Positions 1 to 6,538 of a stretch of 10,772 nt of DNA are shown in pieces (the stretch's first letter is position 1; each line of letters opens with the position of its first letter). Made by a program: the position numbers and the translations under genes. The notes beneath the pieces were generated by a model. The model made no database searches, was not told the DNA's origin, and was given only the letters and a program-made list of their open reading frames with translations. Source of the DNA: Wukongarchaeum sp048886645 (lineage in GTDB: Archaea; Asgardarchaeota; Wukongarchaeia; Wukongarchaeales; Wukongarchaeaceae); assembly GCA_048886645.1 (NCBI GenBank), contig JBHLKN010000069.1, positions 1 to 10,772 of the forward strand, written 5' to 3'.

Positions 1-45
1 ATAGCAGAAGATATCAAACTAGCATACAATCAATGGAAACGCTAA
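1..45 (+). CDS. C-terminal end of an unidentified protein (partial)
   Basis: Reading from base 1, frame 1 gives IAEDIKLAYNQWKR and then TAA at 43-45. The composition is that of an ordinary charged, helical protein end. Frame 2 stops at once, and frame 3 gives a less protein-like peptide ending a few bases later. A T-rich tract follows about 60 bp downstream, as expected after an archaeal gene. Only 14 residues are visible, so no family can be named. Confidence 0.4.
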   Translation: MAEDIKLAYNQWKR

Positions 46-106
46 CAAAAAGTTAATGATGAAAAATTTGGCTGAGAAGATTAGCAAACTGCCCTATAAA
101 TGCCAA

Positions 107-164
107 TCTTCTTAGTCTACTTTATCTTTTATTTCTTATCTTATTCTTACCTTATTCTTATCTT
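107..164 (+). terminator. Pyrimidine-rich tract, probable terminator of the upstream gene
   Basis: The + strand here is almost entirely T with some C and A, including two copies of CTTATTCTTA within about 20 bases. Archaeal RNA polymerase terminates on T-rich non-template stretches without needing a hairpin. The tract lies about 60 bp after the stop of the partial upstream gene and well before the next start at 303. Confidence 0.4.
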
Positions 165-223
165 GAAATTCATAAACGCCGTGATTCATCCCCCACTCCC
201 TTTTGGAAGGCAGATCCTCGCGA

Positions 224-292
224 CAAAGTTAAAAAGAATAGAATGTTTTTTTCTTAAAAGATTGAAAAAATTAGCCCTTATTTTAAGAGGAG
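224..292 (+). promoter_or_regulatory. Candidate promoter and ribosome binding site of the ACT-hom operon
   Basis: A purine-rich element followed by TTAAAAAG (229-236) resembles an archaeal BRE plus weak TATA box. It would place transcription start near 255-260 and give a leader of about 45 nt. The ribosome binding site AGAGGAGA (286-292) lies about 10 nt before the ATG at 303. A second TATA-like CTATAAAT at 94-101 is an alternative, but it would leave a leader of nearly 180 nt running through the T-rich tract. Confidence 0.3.
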
Positions 293-302
293 AATATAAG
301 TT

Positions 303-797
303 ATGAATGCCCATAATATTCGATTAGAGGTGGAGTTAAAGGATACTCCTGGGCAACTATTGATGGCTTTGGAACCAATAGCAAGATTTGGAGGTAATAT
401 TAGGGGGATATTCCATGAAAGGGAGAGAAAGATGGGGGACACTTTACCCGTTGTTTTTCTTTTTGAACTTGAAGATCTAAAAAACCTCCGTCATATAAAG
501 TCTGCTCTTGAAGAAAAAGGAATAAAAGTTGTTAAGTCTTTGAAAGATGCTGAGATTTTTAAAAAGATAGTTCTCCTGATAGGTCATGTTTTTGCTACAA
601 ATATCTTGGATACCCTAGATAGAATAATGGCATGTGGTGTGAGAGTTAGGGAGGTTTCTGCCATGATAAATAGGCCTGAGGATCCTTCAACTGTTAAACT
701 TTTTATTGAAGCAAATGAACAACAAAAGCTTGATATTGCTATGAATGAGCTTGAAAAAATATGTGAGGAAAAAGACCTAGTGTTGATCAAATCTTAG
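303..797 (+). CDS. ACT-domain regulatory protein linked to homoserine dehydrogenase
   Basis: This 164-residue protein looks like a stand-alone amino-acid-sensing subunit. The first half begins with a beta strand, the DTPGQL turn (about residues 14-19) and a helix, the usual ACT start, where effector amino acids bind. The second half (about 88-160) repeats a similar strand-helix-strand pattern, so two ACT-like folds are likely. The start is supported by the AGAGGAGA site upstream. The homoserine dehydrogenase gene follows after 34 bp on the same strand. That enzyme ends after its catalytic region and has no ACT domain of its own, so this protein probably supplies feedback control, perhaps by threonine. 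Family and context are well supported. The effector is inferred. Confidence 0.82.
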   Translation: MNAHNIRLEVELKDTPGQLLMALEPIARFGGNIRGIFHERERKMGDTLPVVFLFELEDLKNLRHIKSALEEKGIKVVKSLKDAEIFKKIVLLIGHVFATNILDTLDRIMACGVRVREVSAMINRPEDPSTVKLFIEANEQQKLDIAMNELEKICEEKDLVLIKS

Positions 798-831
798 TTA
801 TAGTTGGTTTGCTTTTCGAGGAGAAAGAAAG

Positions 832-1875
832 TTGGTTGATGTTCGAATAATTTTAGTAGGATTTGGAACGGTAGGAAAAGGCTTTTTAAACGTAGTTCTT
901 GAGAAAAAAAGCTTTTTAAAAGAAAGTTACGGGTTAAACTTGCTTATTAACGCCGTTTTTAAGAGTGACGGGGGCTTTATATCAAACACAGACGCGGGCC
1001 TTGATATACAAAGCCTCCTCTCAATAAAAGATTATAAGGAAAATCCACAATGGGTCAAAGAAGCAAAAGCCTATGATAAAATACCAGAAATGGAAGCCGA
1101 CATTGTTATCGAACTCACACCTACAAATATCGGGAACGGTGAACCGGGATTAGGACATATAAGACAAGCATTAAAATCTGGAAAAGATGTAGTTACGGCC
1201 AACAAAGGACCCTTTGTTGTTGCTTTCCAAGAACTTATCACTCTTGCTGAAGAGAACAAACGATTTCTTCATTATGAGGGAGCTGTAGGCGGCGCCATTC
1301 CTGTTTTTTCTTTAGTAAGAGAACCCTTGAAAAGTGGTAAAATAATCAGTATTGAAGGCATATTAAACGGAACAACAAACTTTATCCTTTCAAGAATGGC
1401 TTCGGAAAAGATACCTTTTGAAATAGCGCTAAAAGAAGCCCAAGAGCTAGGATATGCTGAAAGGAATCCAAGCTATGACATAGACGGAATAGATGCAGCA
1501 GGTAAACTTTTAATTCTCACAAACACCATCCTGAGAAAACCGGAAGAAAGATTTGTAAAATTTGATGAGATAAAAATAGAGGGCATAAGAAACATAACTC
1601 AAGAGGCAGTAGAGCTTGCAGAAGAAAACAACCTTGTGATAAAACATGTCGCATCAGCAAAAGATGGAAAATTAGAAGTGGGGCTGAAATTGCTTCCAAA
1701 AACTTCCCCTCTCGCCGTAAATGGCACTCTAAACGCTATCACTTTTAAAAGCGACTTAGCAGGAGAAATTACCATAATTGGCGAGGGAGCAGGAGGGAGA
1801 GAAACAGCAAGCGCCATACTAACAGACATAATCACAATATCACAAAAAAGGAAAAAAACAAAAAACAACAATTAA
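832..1875 (+). CDS. hom: Homoserine dehydrogenase
   Basis: A cytoplasmic enzyme of 347 residues that reduces aspartate semialdehyde to homoserine with NAD(P)H, the branch point to threonine and methionine. The N-terminal Rossmann motif GFGTVGKGF is at residues 10-18. ELTPTN (94-99) and TANKGP (122-127) follow, the latter carrying the conserved catalytic lysine (K125). The substrate domain has EGILNGTTNFIL (175-186) and the family signature GYAE...DIDGIDAAGK (207-225) with its conserved acidic residues. The start is a TTG at 832, chosen because GAGGAGA (818-824) lies about 8 nt before it and the Rossmann strand begins directly after. The protein ends in a lysine/asparagine tail and lacks the C-terminal ACT domain of longer bacterial forms, which fits the separate ACT gene upstream. 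It converges with the radical SAM gene, 5 bp away. Confidence 0.95.
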   Translation: MVDVRIILVGFGTVGKGFLNVVLEKKSFLKESYGLNLLINAVFKSDGGFISNTDAGLDIQSLLSIKDYKENPQWVKEAKAYDKIPEMEADIVIELTPTNIGNGEPGLGHIRQALKSGKDVVTANKGPFVVAFQELITLAEENKRFLHYEGAVGGAIPVFSLVREPLKSGKIISIEGILNGTTNFILSRMASEKIPFEIALKEAQELGYAERNPSYDIDGIDAAGKLLILTNTILRKPEERFVKFDEIKIEGIRNITQEAVELAEENNLVIKHVASAKDGKLEVGLKLLPKTSPLAVNGTLNAITFKSDLAGEITIIGEGAGGRETASAILTDIITISQKRKKTKNNN

Positions 1876-1880
1876 GCAAG

Positions 1881-2897
1881 CTATGTTCTCCTTACCGGTT
1901 GATACCCTTTTAAAGAACAGCTTTGATTGTTTTTGCATCTTCCACAATCTCTAGGATGTGTTTTACAACCAGCTAGAAATGCAAAACCCCCACCTATTCT
2001 AGCCTCTTCTCTCCCATAAACATTCACTTTTTCTATCACATAATCCAAACCTTCTATTCCAGAACTACCACACCAATCAACATACTCTAAGCCTGCCATT
2101 TTCCCAATTTTAACAGCTTTTTTCATCAAATCACGGGAAGCACCATGATGATGATCTAGGACAAAATTTGGCCTAAAAGCAAGAAAATTCACAGGTAAAG
2201 AAGGATCTATACCCGCTATAAAATCACATATCGGTTTGATTTCACCCTCATTTAATCCCGGTATTACTAATACCCTGAACTCCCAAAGTTTATCCTTCGC
2301 CTCCATCCCAATCACTTCGGCATTCCTTAAAACAGGCTCAACAGGAGCCCCAGTCAAGGCCCTGTGAACATCATCATGATAAGCCTTAATATCGTATGTT
2401 ATCGAGTCTGAAAAACGTAAAACCCTTCCCAAAGATTCCTCGGTTAAAAAACCGTTCGTATCAAAATTAACTTTCATTTTCGGATCTATCTTCCTTGCTT
2501 CTTCTACAATTTTCTCAGCATAAGGTAAGGAACAGGTTGCTTCTCCCCCTGAAAAGAAGATTCTATCAGCCCTTATAGATCTGCCAAAGGGAGAATTAAT
2601 CATCATAATCGCATCTTCTGCAACAAATTTTGGATCCATAAACCAGTGAGAGACTCGATTTTGATCTGGAAAATGAGCAATCTGATAATTTTGGCATCCT
2701 AAGCATTTATAGTTACAGCCCACAAAAAACACGGTGTAGGACTGAGGAGGGGCAGGATGAAGCTGGGTGGAAGCAATTTCAGGTTTCCCAAGCTTACAAA
2801 CACCCTTCTCCCCCTTAAGCCTGTTTATACTGCACCGCCATTCACACAAACAACAACTTTCTAACTCCTCAAAATAATCCTCAAAAACCTCATCCAT
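1881..2897 (-). CDS. Radical SAM enzyme, PflX/PflA-activase-like, with extra C-terminal cysteine cluster
   Basis: The 338-residue protein has the radical SAM [4Fe-4S] motif CNYKCLGC (C61, C65, C68), followed by FSGGEAT (115-121), the SAM-binding glycine motif. The N terminus carries a cysteine patch, CCLCEWRC then INRLKGEKGVC (C15-C34), typical of the PflX-like group (COG1313/COG1180) related to pyruvate-formate-lyase activating enzymes. The C terminus adds four cysteines (C311, C318, C321, C327), which could bind an auxiliary Fe-S cluster or zinc. The substrate is unknown. No glycyl-radical enzyme and no AMMECR1 or Memo gene is present here. It starts 36 bp after the stop of the JAB-E1 gene on the same strand, so co-transcription is possible, though CTTTAAAG at 2931-2938 could be its own TATA box. 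A GGGGG run about 11 nt upstream may serve as ribosome binding site. Confidence 0.82.
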   Translation of the reverse strand: MDEVFEDYFEELESCCLCEWRCSINRLKGEKGVCKLGKPEIASTQLHPAPPQSYTVFFVGCNYKCLGCQNYQIAHFPDQNRVSHWFMDPKFVAEDAIMMINSPFGRSIRADRIFFSGGEATCSLPYAEKIVEEARKIDPKMKVNFDTNGFLTEESLGRVLRFSDSITYDIKAYHDDVHRALTGAPVEPVLRNAEVIGMEAKDKLWEFRVLVIPGLNEGEIKPICDFIAGIDPSLPVNFLAFRPNFVLDHHHGASRDLMKKAVKIGKMAGLEYVDWCGSSGIEGLDYVIEKVNVYGREEARIGGGFAFLAGCKTHPRDCGRCKNNQSCSLKGYQPVRRT

Positions 2898-2933
2898 AAG
2901 TTAAAAATACCCCCTTAAAATCCCTGAAAAACT

Positions 2934-4724
2934 TTAAAGACCTTGATTTTTAGGGATAAAAGAACTCTTAAAGTCAACGCTTCCCGGTTTCACAAAGTAA
3001 GGGAACAGGCTTCTAGAAGGTCCTCTTTCCCTATATTCTTTTACTAGTTTATTACATAGAATGCATTCTTCGTCTTTTTTATGTGTATTTTGACTGAAAT
3101 TCCCCGCTAGATCGAAAGTGTATATGTTTGCGGGTTTTCCAAGGATCCATTTTCCGTCTTTGTTGTGAACAATTTTGAGGACAGTGTCCATCATTATTGC
3201 TGAAACGATTTCTATAGTAGATAGGCTAGCAACTGTACACTTACTTGTGAAATCAGGGCTTTCAGGGAAGCCTTTAATCCACTTTAGATCCCTTTGATAA
3301 CAACCGATACACGAATAATTCAGTTCGGGTAACACTACCCTTACAGATCCTCTTGTTCCTTCAACTCCACCGCTTAAAAAGGGCTTTTCCGCTGCCAAGC
3401 TTATGGTTTGAAGCGTTCTTCTCGTGCTAAAATTATCAACACAAGTGGCTACCATATCAACGTTTTGAATCATTTTTTCAACTTTTCTCAAACTGGCTTC
3501 CATGTCAAACATCATCACTATCCTGTTTGTTCCCAAGAGTATCGCTGGCATGTTTGCATTAGGGATCTCGAACATATTGCTTTTTACCTCTATAAAAGGA
3601 AAATTCTCCCCTACCCAACCTTTAACAGCTGCAACCTTAGATTTCCCCACATCTCTAAGCGTGTAAAGACTCTGCCTAAAAACGTTTTCAGCCTCCACCC
3701 TGTCCCTGTCTACTACTTCAAGGCTCCCAATCCCGTGCAAACAAATTAATCTTAAGAGTTCACACCCGACTGTTCCTAACCCGCAAATTAAAACCTTTGT
3801 TTCACTAAGTTTTTCCATGTCATAGTTCATTTTTTTAATCCTGTCGTAAAGTTTTTCTTTCAGCGTTTCAGCTCCCATACTTATGATCGTAGGACTTTTA
3901 TCCCTGTCCTCTTTTATGATTATGTTTTCTTGTGTTATTTTATGGATTTTCACAGGCATGGTAAAGGCAAACATTTTTACCAAATAGTAATTGAAATCGA
4001 TCCAGTCTTTTTCTTGTAAGATTTTGCAAAACAAGAACTGCTTGTTTCCTGTTTTTTTGTAGTAATTACCTATCAATATCTCTTCAAGAAAAGTCACATC
4101 TTTAATTTTAGAATAATGCCATAAACCCCAACTATTCTGAATCCCTTCTTTGCTCCCATAAGGCGCGGGTATTAGAGCATCATCATCTTCCATTTCCTTG
4201 ATTAATCCCTTTTCCTCTCCTTTCCTTAGGAGTTCTAATGCCCTTCCTTCGAAAGCGAAAAGTAAATTCTCATCCATACCTGCTATCTCATCTCTACCAA
4301 TGGCTTGAAATTTAGCGCTAAGCGAGATACGAGGCTGGAAAAATGAGAGGTCTAAATTATCCCCCATAAGGCAAGCAATACCATAAATTTTAGGGAAGAT
4401 TACAGGATTATCAGTTATGAGGAGACCTTCAATCCACTTTTCCATACTAGCACTATCAGTCCCTGAATAACTGCTTAAAGCGTGGGGATGAGAGTGCCAA
4501 TTTCCCAAAATAGAAAATCCAGGATGGGAACCTAAAAGTTCTGAATAAGTTGTCGGAGAAATCTTAACGATCCCAGGCGACTCTTCTGCTTGCAAATCCC
4601 GAACTATTTTTTTTATGAAAACAGAATCTTCAGAAAAATTTCCCAAAAACCAGCCGCCAATCTCCCTATCTCTTATATCTTTTACAAGCTTTTCAAGCTC
4701 TAAATATGCTTCAGAATCAATCAT
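2934..4724 (-). CDS. JAB/MPN+ peptidase - E1-like (ThiF) adenylating enzyme fusion
   Basis: From the ATG at 4724 this is 596 residues. Residues 1 to about 150 form a JAB/JAMM metalloprotease. A candidate catalytic glutamate is E21 in REIGGWFLG. The zinc motif is H77-x-H79-P then S87-x-x-D90, with exactly the spacing seen in Rpn11. Residues about 290-565 form an E1/ThiF adenylation domain: GLGTVG (315-320), D339-x-D341 with E344, N347, R350 and Q351 of the ATP site, CVDN (428-431), paired zinc cysteines C472/C475 and C554/C557, and C496 near where ThiF/MoeB proteins carry a conserved cysteine. The roughly 140 residues between the domains match nothing I recognise. The longer reading frame to 4913 is rejected: this ATG begins the JAB fold, has GAGGT just upstream and a TATA element 50 bp away, and the extension would overlap the E2-like gene. 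It likely activates, and also removes, a ubiquitin-like modifier. Confidence 0.9.
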   Translation of the reverse strand: MIDSEAYLELEKLVKDIRDREIGGWFLGNFSEDSVFIKKIVRDLQAEESPGIVKISPTTYSELLGSHPGFSILGNWHSHPHALSSYSGTDSASMEKWIEGLLITDNPVIFPKIYGIACLMGDNLDLSFFQPRISLSAKFQAIGRDEIAGMDENLLFAFEGRALELLRKGEEKGLIKEMEDDDALIPAPYGSKEGIQNSWGLWHYSKIKDVTFLEEILIGNYYKKTGNKQFLFCKILQEKDWIDFNYYLVKMFAFTMPVKIHKITQENIIIKEDRDKSPTIISMGAETLKEKLYDRIKKMNYDMEKLSETKVLICGLGTVGCELLRLICLHGIGSLEVVDRDRVEAENVFRQSLYTLRDVGKSKVAAVKGWVGENFPFIEVKSNMFEIPNANMPAILLGTNRIVMMFDMEASLRKVEKMIQNVDMVATCVDNFSTRRTLQTISLAAEKPFLSGGVEGTRGSVRVVLPELNYSCIGCYQRDLKWIKGFPESPDFTSKCTVASLSTIEIVSAIMMDTVLKIVHNKDGKWILGKPANIYTFDLAGNFSQNTHKKDEECILCNKLVKEYRERGPSRSLFPYFVKPGSVDFKSSFIPKNQGL

Positions 4725-4759
4725 TACCTCAAAACTCAAAAACAAACCCCTTAAAAAAA

Positions 4760-4782
4760 CTATAAAAACGCTATAAATAGAC
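4760..4782 (-). promoter_or_regulatory. Promoter of the JAB-E1 gene
   Basis: Read on the - strand, CTATTTATAG (4780-4771) followed by TTTTTATAG is a good archaeal TATA element. It would place transcription start near 4750 and leave about 25 nt before the ATG at 4724, where GAGG (4730-4727) sits close to the start. It lies in the 110-bp gap after the E2-like gene, so the two cassette genes may be separately transcribed. Confidence 0.5.
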
Positions 4783-4834
4783 CGCCACAAAAGGGCAAAT
4801 ATTCGATTCTTTCTGTTAAAGAAATTATACGAAA

Positions 4835-5452
4835 TTAGATTAGTTGAAACTGCTCCTTTAACATAGTGACGATCATGCTTAACGGATTTTCCGTGTAACG
4901 AACCTGTTTCCAAGCCCTGTTAAAATCCTCATCCTGAAAATGAATTCTTCCAGTAACAGTATCAACACACTGATGATTCAGAGGAGGATTTATCATCACG
5001 CAGGGAGGCACCTCCGGATAGCCTATAGAAGGCAAGATGAATACCTTATACTTCTCCTCTTTTCCACCGATTAGTTTTACACAATTTTTGAAAACCCCTG
5101 CACCCAAATTTCCAGGAATCAAAGCTTCCCAATCTCTATGATATTTTTCAATGTGTAAAAGAGCATGTTTTCCAAAAACCTGGAACACTGCAGATGGGGT
5201 TTCTAACACTGACCCGTAAGGTTGTTCAAAAGACCAACAAACAACACATCCTTCATCAATACTCTCACCAATCTTCATCTCAGGAGACAAAGTTCTCTTA
5301 AAAGTGCTCAAGATTATCGGATAACCCTCAAGACTATATTTCTCGCGTAGAAGGTTTATAATCGCTTGAACACTATCTTCTTCCGAAAAGTAAACATCCT
5401 CATCTTGCCACCCTTGTTCAAAATTAAACAGTTTTACACCAATTTTACCCAT
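4835..5452 (-). CDS. Ubiquitin-like domain fused to an E2 (UBC)-like domain lacking the usual catalytic cysteine
   Basis: The 205-residue protein has two parts. Residues about 3-75 read as a beta-grasp ubiquitin-like fold: an opening hairpin, a helix (about 26-38), then a strand-and-turn stretch around FKRTLSPEMKIGESI that lines up well with the FAGKQLEDGRTLSDYNI part of ubiquitin. Residues about 100-205 follow the UBC pattern: YKVFILPS strand, the YPxxPP motif (YPEVPP, 145-150), H160 in place of the HPN histidine, TGRI (167-170), W181, and a helix from about 190. The catalytic-cysteine position (I-C-L in normal E2s) reads I170-H171-F172. C162 lies nine residues earlier. The ubiquitin-like part has no diglycine end. 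The start has GGTGAG upstream. It is the first gene of a cassette with the JAB-E1 gene. The fold call is by eye, and an inactive UEV-like E2 is a serious alternative. Confidence 0.78.
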   Translation of the reverse strand: MGKIGVKLFNFEQGWQDEDVYFSEEDSVQAIINLLREKYSLEGYPIILSTFKRTLSPEMKIGESIDEGCVVCWSFEQPYGSVLETPSAVFQVFGKHALLHIEKYHRDWEALIPGNLGAGVFKNCVKLIGGKEEKYKVFILPSIGYPEVPPCVMINPPLNHQCVDTVTGRIHFQDEDFNRAWKQVRYTENPLSMIVTMLKEQFQLI

Positions 5453-5490
5453 CCTGCAACCAACTCACCTTATTTTTTATCAATATCAAG

Positions 5491-5510
5491 ATACTTTTTA
5501 ATAAACTAAA
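5491..5510 (-). promoter_or_regulatory. Promoter of the UBL-E2 gene
   Basis: On the - strand TTTATTAAAAA (5505-5495), preceded by TTTTAG, resembles an archaeal TATA box. It lies about 45 bp before the ATG at 5452, leaving a leader of about 20-25 nt that contains the GGTGAG ribosome binding site. Confidence 0.4.
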
Positions 5511-5564
5511 AGCAAACTACTAAAAGCATACTTTTCGAAAAACAACACCAATTCCCATTATCAT

Positions 5565-5655
5565 TTAAAAAATCGTATAATAAATAAGTAAAAAATACAA
5601 AAAATAGCAATTAAAAAACTGCAAAAATTAAAAAAATCCCCCCGAAAAAAACCAC
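5565..5655 (-). terminator. Poly-T terminator region after the p27-like gene
   Basis: The 271-bp gap 5453-5723 holds no plausible gene. Its + strand is rich in A and C runs, so the - strand transcript leaving the p27-like gene passes several runs of five to seven T, the archaeal type of termination signal. Beyond this tract, nearer 5500, lies the promoter of the next gene. Confidence 0.4.
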
Positions 5656-5723
5656 CCTTCTAAAGTAAAAACGTAGAAAAAAATCAACACATATTTTAAA
5701 AATAGAAAGTTATGACTTTTCAA

Positions 5724-6083
5724 TTACTTTACATTTTTTAGCTTTTCTAAACAGTCAAGAGCTACTTTTAAACAAGAGAAAAGAGCGTTAAGCCTGTCTA
5801 AATCCTTTTCTTCGGAGATTTCGAAGAGTATTTCCCTTATTTTAGCAGTGATTTGCGCACCCATATCCCCAAATTCTTCTCGAACATAAAGCGCTTCTTC
5901 TGATTCTCCTGGTTTCAAAATAATAACGTTACGATCACAACTGGCACAATAGATTTTCCCACCTACATCAAACAAAGGAGAGTGGCATGCAGGACAGGTT
6001 TCAGCAAGCATGGTAGCCCCTGAACGGAAAAGATCTGCCATTCGCTTTATCTTTTCTTTATCTTCATTTTCTGAGCTTTTCAT
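5724..6083 (-). CDS. p27/SSSCA1 (UPF0148) family zinc-ribbon protein
   Basis: This 119-residue protein belongs to the autoantigen p27 / Sjogren syndrome-scleroderma autoantigen 1 family, widespread in archaea and present in eukaryotes as ZNRD2. A charged N-terminal helix leads into the family signature around MADLFRSGATMLAETC. A zinc ribbon follows with C30-x-x-C33 and C46-x-x-C49. A long C-terminal helix (about 75-119) with heptad-like leucines could support dimer or coiled-coil contact. The archaeal role is not established. The start is supported by GAGGAGT 6-7 nt upstream and a strong TATA box near 6130-6138. It shares orientation with UPF0147 upstream and the ubiquitin-like cassette downstream, but has its own promoter and terminator, so a functional link to the cassette is only a possibility. 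Confidence 0.9.
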   Translation of the reverse strand: MKSSENEDKEKIKRMADLFRSGATMLAETCPACHSPLFDVGGKIYCASCDRNVIILKPGESEEALYVREEFGDMGAQITAKIREILFEISEEKDLDRLNALFSCLKVALDCLEKLKNVK

Positions 6084-6088
6084 AAAAT

Positions 6089-6140
6089 ACTCCTCAAAAA
6101 TAGAGGAAAAATTAAAAGAATAAAAATATTTTTATAAAGG
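6089..6140 (-). promoter_or_regulatory. Promoter and possible RBS-masking hairpin of the p27-like gene
   Basis: On the - strand CCTTTATAAAAAT (6140-6128) is a textbook archaeal TATA region about 50 bp before the ATG at 6083. Downstream, TCCTC-(7 nt)-GAGGA (6107-6091) is a perfect 5-bp inverted repeat. Its second arm is the ribosome binding site, so a weak hairpin could cover it in the mRNA. The stem is short and may be chance. Confidence 0.5.
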
Positions 6141-6204
6141 ATTTTATTGTGATGGTGTTTTCACAACATATCAGCTAGATTCTCATAAAACCTGTAAAAA
6201 ACGT

Positions 6205-6471
6205 TTATCTATAATCTCTGATGGTAGCTAGCAGAGATACAGCCTTATAAAGGGTTGTACGGGCGTAAGCCGGACAATTGGGATCCTCTGGAAGAGGTTC
6301 TACAATGTCGTGGGCGTTACTTGCTTTGACAGCGTGAGTCCCTTCTCCTGTTTTTAGCATGTCTATAGCTTCTGATGCACCTCTCCTGATGTTTCTTGGA
6401 ACATTATTATCATTAGCAATTCTTTCTAGGAGAGAAACTGCAAAACTTATTTTTTCTTCATCTGTGCTCAT
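6205..6471 (-). CDS. UPF0147 family protein
   Basis: An 88-residue, mostly helical cytoplasmic protein of the archaeal UPF0147 family, whose function is unknown. The hallmarks are VPRNIRRGASEAI near residues 24-36 and the C-terminal EDPNCPAYARTTLYKAVSLL, the family's EDPN.P.xART block. Length is normal for the family. The ATG at 6471 has GAGGGG (6485-6480) about 8 nt upstream and a TATA box beyond it. A 121-bp gap separates it from the p27-like gene, whose strong TATA box lies in that gap, so the two are probably transcribed independently. The opposite side faces the RadB-like gene across a divergent promoter region. Confidence 0.9.
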   Translation of the reverse strand: MSTDEEKISFAVSLLERIANDNNVPRNIRRGASEAIDMLKTGEGTHAVKASNAHDIVEPLPEDPNCPAYARTTLYKAVSLLATIRDYR

Positions 6472-6492
6472 TGGCTTTTCCCCTCGTTTTCA

Positions 6493-6538
6493 TTTATAAA
6501 ATATCTTGATTTATATAAGTAAACATAAGCTATATAAT
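6493..6538. promoter_or_regulatory. Divergent TATA boxes between UPF0147 and the radB side
   Basis: For the - strand, TTATATAA (6518-6511) lies about 42 bp before the UPF0147 ATG. A nearer TTTATAAA-like box at 6493-6500 is a weaker alternative. For the + strand, TATATAAT (6531-6538) points right, but it is over 220 bp from the RadB-like start, so it would serve a short leader RNA, the tiny ORF at 6571-6651, or nothing. The gap 6539-6702 is otherwise without a convincing gene and is rich in G and T on the + strand. Confidence 0.4.

Noticed and set aside
55..75. C/D-box RNA: ATGATGA followed by CTGA 10 nt later
   Set aside because: No C' box or second D box at the expected spacing and no terminal stem.
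100..306. 68-codon + strand ORF with hydrophobic start
   Set aside because: It reads through the T-rich terminator-like tract, has no ribosome binding site, has biased composition (F, L, I, Y from T-runs) and overlaps the ACT gene start.
1881..2897. AmmeMemoRadiSam system radical SAM enzyme
   Set aside because: The N-terminal cysteine patch and INRLKGEKG fit PflX-like proteins better, and no AMMECR1 or Memo gene is adjacent.
3408..3749. 113-codon + strand ORF inside the E1 domain
   Set aside because: It is antisense to a strongly conserved E1 region whose motifs fix the true frame.
4807..4823. TTCTTT-(5 nt)-AAAGAA inverted repeat after the UBL-E2 gene
   Set aside because: It is an A/T-dominated short stem with no T run behind it in the transcript, so it is too weak to call a terminator.
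4725..4913. 63-residue N-terminal extension of the JAB-E1 gene
   Set aside because: It would overlap the UBL-E2 gene by 79 bp. The JAB fold begins at the ATG at 4724, which has its own TATA box and GAGG site. The extension lacks homology-like features.
2934..5452. Type II CBASS or Bil defence operon
   Set aside because: E1, E2 and JAB are present, but there is no CD-NTase, no effector and no free ISG15-like protein, the fusions differ, and the neighbours are housekeeping genes.
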